A stretch of 64,000 nucleotides of DNA from assembly GCF_051175565.1 (NCBI RefSeq), contig NZ_CP195105.1, positions 2,542,001 to 2,606,000 of the forward strand. The letters run 5' to 3'. This stretch comes from Daejeonia sp002484105. GTDB taxonomy: Bacteria > Bacteroidota > Bacteroidia > Flavobacteriales > Weeksellaceae. Position 1 is the first letter of the stretch. Every line of letters starts with the position of its first letter. Below, one piece after another: positions 60,508 through 64,000 of the stretch. The notes below the pieces were generated by a model. It was not told the DNA's origin. It did not search any database and worked only from the letters and a program-made list of their open reading frames with translations. A program made the position numbers and the translations under genes.

Positions 60508-62133
60508 ATGTCAAAAGCAATTTCTCAGGTGCCTTATACGGAGAACGAACCCGTGAAAGCATACGAACCCGGCTCTGCCGACGTCAAAAACCTGATCGCC
60601 ATGTACCGGAAACTCTGGAACCAGAAAGCAGAAATCCCAATGATAATCGGTGGAAAAGCCATTACAACTTCCGAAAAAGTAAGATTGCAGTCTCCACAGG
60701 ATCATCAGCATGATTTTGGTTTTTATTATAAAGGAGATATGAGCCATGTGGACGCTGCCATAGAAGCCGCCCTTGCAGCAAAACCACAGTGGAATGCACT
60801 GGGTTGGGAACAGCGTGCCGCGATTTTCCTGAAGGCTGCCGATCTGCTTGCCGGGCCTTATCGTGACAAAATCAATGCGGCTACGATGATCGGACAGGGC
60901 AAAAATGTTCATCAGGCAGAAATTGATTCCGCTTGTGAGTTCATCGATTTTCTGAGATTTAATGTAAAATTCATGACAGAAATGTATGCAGAGCAGCCCG
61001 TTTCCGACAGTGGAGTCTGGAACCGAGTAGAATACCGTCCACTGGAAGGTTTCTGTTTTGCAGTAACACCATTCAACTTCACAGCCATCTCCGGAAATCT
61101 GCCTTCCTGTATGGCAATGATGGGGAATGTGGTGGTCTGGAAACCTTCCGACAAACAGATTTTTGCTGCAAATGTCATTATGGAAGTATTTAAAGAAGCC
61201 GGATTACCGGAAGGTGTCATCAACATGATCTTTACCGACGGAAAGGAAACGGCAGAAAAAGTACTTGCACATCCTGATTTTGCGGCACTCCACTTTACCG
61301 GCTCTACAAAAGTATTCCAGGGAATGTGGAAGATGATAGGCGACAACATCCACAACTACCGCAGCTATCCGAGAATTGTAGGAGAAACCGGCGGAAAGGA
61401 TTTTGTTATGGTACATCCGAGTGCCCATGCTGAAGCCGTTGCCACAGCACTTGTACGAGGTGCCTTCGAATATCAGGGACAGAAATGCTCTGCTGCTTCC
61501 CGAGCCTATATCCCGCAATCTTTGTGGAACGAGGTAAGAAGCATCATGGAAAACCAGCTGAAAACCGTGAAAATCGGTACGCCCGAAGATCCATCCAACT
61601 ATATCAATGCGGTGATTGACAAAAATTCATTCGAAAAAAGCAAAGGCTATATTGAAAGAGCAAAAGCATCAGATGACGCAGAAGTAATTATCGGTGGCAA
61701 ATGCGACGACAGCAAAGGCTGGTTTGTAGAACCTACCGTCATCCTGACCACGCAACCGAAATACGAAAGCATGGTGGAGGAAATTTTCGGGCCGGTACTT
61801 ACCGTTTATGTTTACCAGGACAACGACTGGAAAGAAACTCTGAAGCTGGTAGACGAAACCTCGCCATATTCACTGACAGGATCTGTTTTTGCACAGTGCA
61901 GGTATGCCATTGATGAAGCTTACAAAGCACTGGAAAATGCTTCGGGAAACTTCTACATTAACGACAAACCGACAGGTGCCGTAGTAGGACAGCAGCCGTT
62001 TGGCGGCAGCCGCGCATCGGGTACCAACGACAAAGCAGGATCTAAAATGAACTTGCTGAGATGGGTTTCCGTACGCTCTGTAAAAGAAACTTTCAACCCG
62101 CCAAAAGACTACAGATATCCATTCCTTGGATAA
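60508..62133 (+). CDS. pruA: L-glutamate gamma-semialdehyde dehydrogenase (1-pyrroline-5-carboxylate dehydrogenase)
   Basis: A 541-residue NAD-dependent aldehyde dehydrogenase for the second step of proline breakdown, giving glutamate. The catalytic cysteine is C327 in YQGQKCSAASR, the general base E293 in VGETGGKDF, with FTGSTKVFQ at the NAD site (about 263). QQPFGGSRASGTNDKAG near the end is typical of P5CDH. Length fits the monofunctional type; its partner proline dehydrogenase is 41 kb away. The ATG at 60508 gives the normal N-terminus. Confidence 0.95.
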   Translation: MSKAISQVPYTENEPVKAYEPGSADVKNLIAMYRKLWNQKAEIPMIIGGKAITTSEKVRLQSPQDHQHDFGFYYKGDMSHVDAAIEAALAAKPQWNALGWEQRAAIFLKAADLLAGPYRDKINAATMIGQGKNVHQAEIDSACEFIDFLRFNVKFMTEMYAEQPVSDSGVWNRVEYRPLEGFCFAVTPFNFTAISGNLPSCMAMMGNVVVWKPSDKQIFAANVIMEVFKEAGLPEGVINMIFTDGKETAEKVLAHPDFAALHFTGSTKVFQGMWKMIGDNIHNYRSYPRIVGETGGKDFVMVHPSAHAEAVATALVRGAFEYQGQKCSAASRAYIPQSLWNEVRSIMENQLKTVKIGTPEDPSNYINAVIDKNSFEKSKGYIERAKASDDAEVIIGGKCDDSKGWFVEPTVILTTQPKYESMVEEIFGPVLTVYVYQDNDWKETLKLVDETSPYSLTGSVFAQCRYAIDEAYKALENASGNFYINDKPTGAVVGQQPFGGSRASGTNDKAGSKMNLLRWVSVRSVKETFNPPKDYRYPFLG

Positions 62134-62147
62134 CCGGTTTTAACATA

Positions 62148-62185
62148 AAGAAAGAGCTTACCCCAAGGGCAGGCTCTTTCTTTTT
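62148..62185. terminator. Terminator between pruA and the two-component system
   Basis: AAGAAAGAGC pairs with GCTCTTTCTT around a 16-nt loop, with T runs on both strands. It lies between convergent genes. Confidence 0.8.
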
Positions 62186-62199
62186 ATTGCCATCAATAC

Positions 62200-62844
62200 T
62201 CAGCAGAGGCCGTTCTTCATCGCAAAGAGTACAATCCCTACTCTGCTTTTGACATCAATTTTAGCAAATACAGAATCACGGTATCCGTCAATGGTCTTTG
62301 GGCTCAGTCCCATCAGTTCGGCAATCTCACGGTAGGTCATTTCGGTGCAGGCATGGCGGATAAATTCCAGTTCTTTTTCTTTCAGTTCGGAAAGCAGATT
62401 TTTTACCGCTTTATCTTCAGATTTTATCCTAAGGAGACTCTGTGTCATTACATCCGTATAGAAAACTCCTTTTTCGTAAACCGTTTCTATGGCTTTGAAG
62501 AGAATATCGGGCGTCATGTCTTTCAGCAGATAACCTTTGGCACCGGCGCGCAGCATTTTTATGATGACATTTTCGTTGTCTTCCATCGTCAGGGCGATAA
62601 CACGGATCTCCGGATAATTTTCCGAAATTTCCTGTGTGGCCTCAATACCGTTTTTGAAGGGCATATTGATATCCATCAGTACAATATCGGGCTTTACCTC
62701 TGCGGTTTTTATTTCCTCCATCAGTTTCTCGCCATTGTTGGCATTGATGATGACTTTCATTTTACCATTGGACGAAATCATGTTTTCGATAGCTTTGGAG
62801 ACCATTTTATGATCATCGGCAATTGCTAATTTAATTTTCTGCAT
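62200..62844 (-). CDS. NarL/FixJ-type response regulator
   Basis: A 214-residue regulator. Receiver domain about 1-120: acidic pocket at D10-D11 (AIADDHKM), phosphoacceptor D58 in VLMDINMP, a Thr in IALTMED and a Lys in GYLLKDM. LuxR-type helix-turn-helix at about 150-210 (FIRHACTEMTYREIAELMGLSPKTIDGYRDSVFAKI). The start overlaps the kinase gene by 14 nt, so the pair is translationally coupled. It should bind DNA once phosphorylated; its targets are unknown. Confidence 0.94.
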   Translation of the reverse strand: MQKIKLAIADDHKMVSKAIENMISSNGKMKVIINANNGEKLMEEIKTAEVKPDIVLMDINMPFKNGIEATQEISENYPEIRVIALTMEDNENVIIKMLRAGAKGYLLKDMTPDILFKAIETVYEKGVFYTDVMTQSLLRIKSEDKAVKNLLSELKEKELEFIRHACTEMTYREIAELMGLSPKTIDGYRDSVFAKIDVKSRVGIVLFAMKNGLC

Positions 62845-63622
62845 GAGATATGGTTTTATTAAAAATGATTCGGTTTTGTGTACCGCGGTTAATGGCAGAA
62901 TTTATTTCGATATCAGCATTCAGCAACTGGAGTCGGTTGCGGATATTTCTCAGTCCGGAGCCTTCCTCTGCATCATCTGGGCTGTAACCGCTTCCGTTGT
63001 CTTCTACCGTTATTTCGAGCACATTAGCACGATCTTCGAGAATCAGTTCTATTCTCTTGGCACGCGAGTGTTTCAGGGCATTGTTCAGCAGTTCCTGAAT
63101 AATCCTGAAAATAATCAGTGCATGTTTGGCATTCAGATCGATATGCTCCCTGTTACATCGGAAATCAATAGAGACCTGCTCGAGCTTGTTGATTCGGTTT
63201 ACTTCTAACATCAGCGATTCCGTCAGCCCAAAACTTTCCACCTGTTCGGAAATAAAGGTACGGGAAAGATTCCGGATATCCTGAATACATTCACCCAAAA
63301 GTCCGTTGATTTCCTGCAGCAGTTCTTTATTGCAGTCGGTACAGTGCGTCAAAAGCTGGCTGTTCAGGAGTTTGGCTACTGAAAGTTTCTGCCCGAGATC
63401 ATCATGCAGCTCGCGCCCGATATTGGTAAGCGTCTGCTCCTGAACCTCCCTTGTGGTATCCGAAATTTCCCTTTCGTATCGGGTTTTCTGTTCGATTTTC
63501 GACAGGATGAGCTGGGATTTTTTTTTAATGAAGAATACATATACCAATATCGCCATCAGCACGATCATCAGGATAATCACCGTGAGATAGATGATCAGGA
63601 AATCTGTATTCGAAAAACCCAT
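62831..63622 (-). CDS. Sensor histidine kinase of the NarX/HisKA_3 type
   Basis: A 263-residue kinase. A transmembrane segment at about 8-32 is followed by a coiled region, then the HisKA_3 domain with H73 in IGRELHDDLGQKLSVAK. The HATPase domain has LLNNALKHSRAKRIEL (about 185) and DNGSGYSPDDAEEGSGLRNIRNRL (about 220). It lacks a large sensor domain, so the input probably comes from the membrane protein encoded next to it (63624) or from its membrane segment. Coupled to the response regulator by a 14-nt overlap. Confidence 0.93.
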   Translation of the reverse strand: MGFSNTDFLIIYLTVIILMIVLMAILVYVFFIKKKSQLILSKIEQKTRYEREISDTTREVQEQTLTNIGRELHDDLGQKLSVAKLLNSQLLTHCTDCNKELLQEINGLLGECIQDIRNLSRTFISEQVESFGLTESLMLEVNRINKLEQVSIDFRCNREHIDLNAKHALIIFRIIQELLNNALKHSRAKRIELILEDRANVLEITVEDNGSGYSPDDAEEGSGLRNIRNRLQLLNADIEINSAINRGTQNRIIFNKTISHAEN

Positions 63623-63623
63623 A

Positions 63624-64000
63624 TCAGCTCAGTTTCTTGGCAAAAAATGTCCCACACAGCAATATTCCGTATCCCAGAACATTAATAGAGTTCAAGATAA
63701 AGAAAAATAAATTAACATCCATCAGTGCCTGTGCACGCGAACTGATCAGCATCAGCGGCATAATTCCAATATAGATGGTGAAAAGCCCTATCACGATCCA
63801 GAAGGGGTAATAATGTCGAATGTTCAGTATATTGTCTGTATTGAAAGTTTCGTAGAAAAAAAGTGAAAAAGTGCACAGCAGCAGGATACAGTTGATAAAA
63901 TAGGTAAAATTCGGAAACTGGCTGAAAAAAGTATCGTCAAAAAATGCAGAAAGAATAAAATTGAGCAGCGAAAGCACCACAATACCCATCTGGATATTTT
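63624..64000 (-). CDS. Membrane protein next to the two-component system, 5' end cut
   Basis: At least 121 residues with four hydrophobic segments (about 3-15, 28-45, 62-80 and 90-115). An ATG lies at 63987-63989, but the frame stays open to the right edge, so the true start is probably outside the window. The stop is 1 nt from the kinase start, which indicates one operon. No conserved motif is seen; a role as the sensory membrane partner of the kinase is inferred from position alone. Confidence 0.65.
   Translation of the reverse strand, partial: NIQMGIVVLSLLNFILSAFFDDTFFSQFPNFTYFINCILLLCTFSLFFYETFNTDNILNIRHYYPFWIVIGLFTIYIGIMPLMLISSRAQALMDVNLFFFILNSINVLGYGILLCGTFFAKKLS

Overview
The window looks like a Flavobacteriia chromosome, most likely Weeksellaceae (Chryseobacterium-like). 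Lineage signs are a GLPGLI-family protein, a large secreted protein with a type IX secretion (T9SS)-like C-terminus, and Bacteroidetes-type promoters (TTTG or TTG, about 19 nt, then TAnnTTTG). No rRNA, tRNA or CRISPR array was seen.

Region 1 (1-13082) is an AT-rich accessory island that I read as an integron-like gene-cassette array. Four cassettes all read in the + direction: (1) a RelE/ParE-type toxin-antitoxin pair, (2) a small membrane-anchored protein, (3) a HigB/HigA pair, (4) a small secreted protein plus a GLPGLI protein. Each last gene stops within 10 nt of, or inside, the left arm of an attC-like site of about 190-200 bp. Each cassette's first bases (GTT...) are the exact reverse complement of the left arm of its own downstream site, as expected if cassettes insert by recombination at G|TT. 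No integrase is visible; by polarity it would lie left of the window. All five attC-like sites are interrupted near the same point, between the outer and inner arms: four by nearly identical same-orientation IS1182-like elements and one by an IS110-family element. An IS4-family element is nested in one IS1182 copy. The array therefore looks frozen.

Region 2 (13096-64000) is ordinary core chromosome. It holds kbl, a PBP4-type dacB, priA, proline dehydrogenase, aroB, an outer-membrane barrel protein, an orphan histidine kinase next to a second PBP4 paralogue, a DUF2891 protein, an RsmI-like methylase, a low-molecular-weight phosphatase and dnaA. These are followed by a thioesterase, pepE, a small transaldolase, a GH43-like secreted hydrolase, pheA, a small heat-shock protein, rarA, yidD, an N-terminally extended lgt, pnp, a C1 peptidase, rpsO, a flippase-like membrane protein, panD and HU. 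The right part carries pdxH, yqgE, hutH, a secreted regulatory-domain protein, ygiD, two YceI proteins, the large T9SS-like protein with a small membrane-anchored neighbour, a YjbR-like protein, an NAD(P)-binding protein, a glutathione peroxidase, a lipoprotein-sorting-like protein, kdsB, an esterase and pruA. It ends in a two-component system with a membrane protein cut by the right edge.

Most core genes are single units or short operons bounded by hairpin terminators. Functional links across the window include both steps of proline breakdown (proline dehydrogenase at 18547, pruA at 60508), shikimate/phenylalanine synthesis (aroB, pheA), peptidoglycan trimming (two PBP4 paralogues) and envelope biogenesis (yidD-lgt, kdsB).
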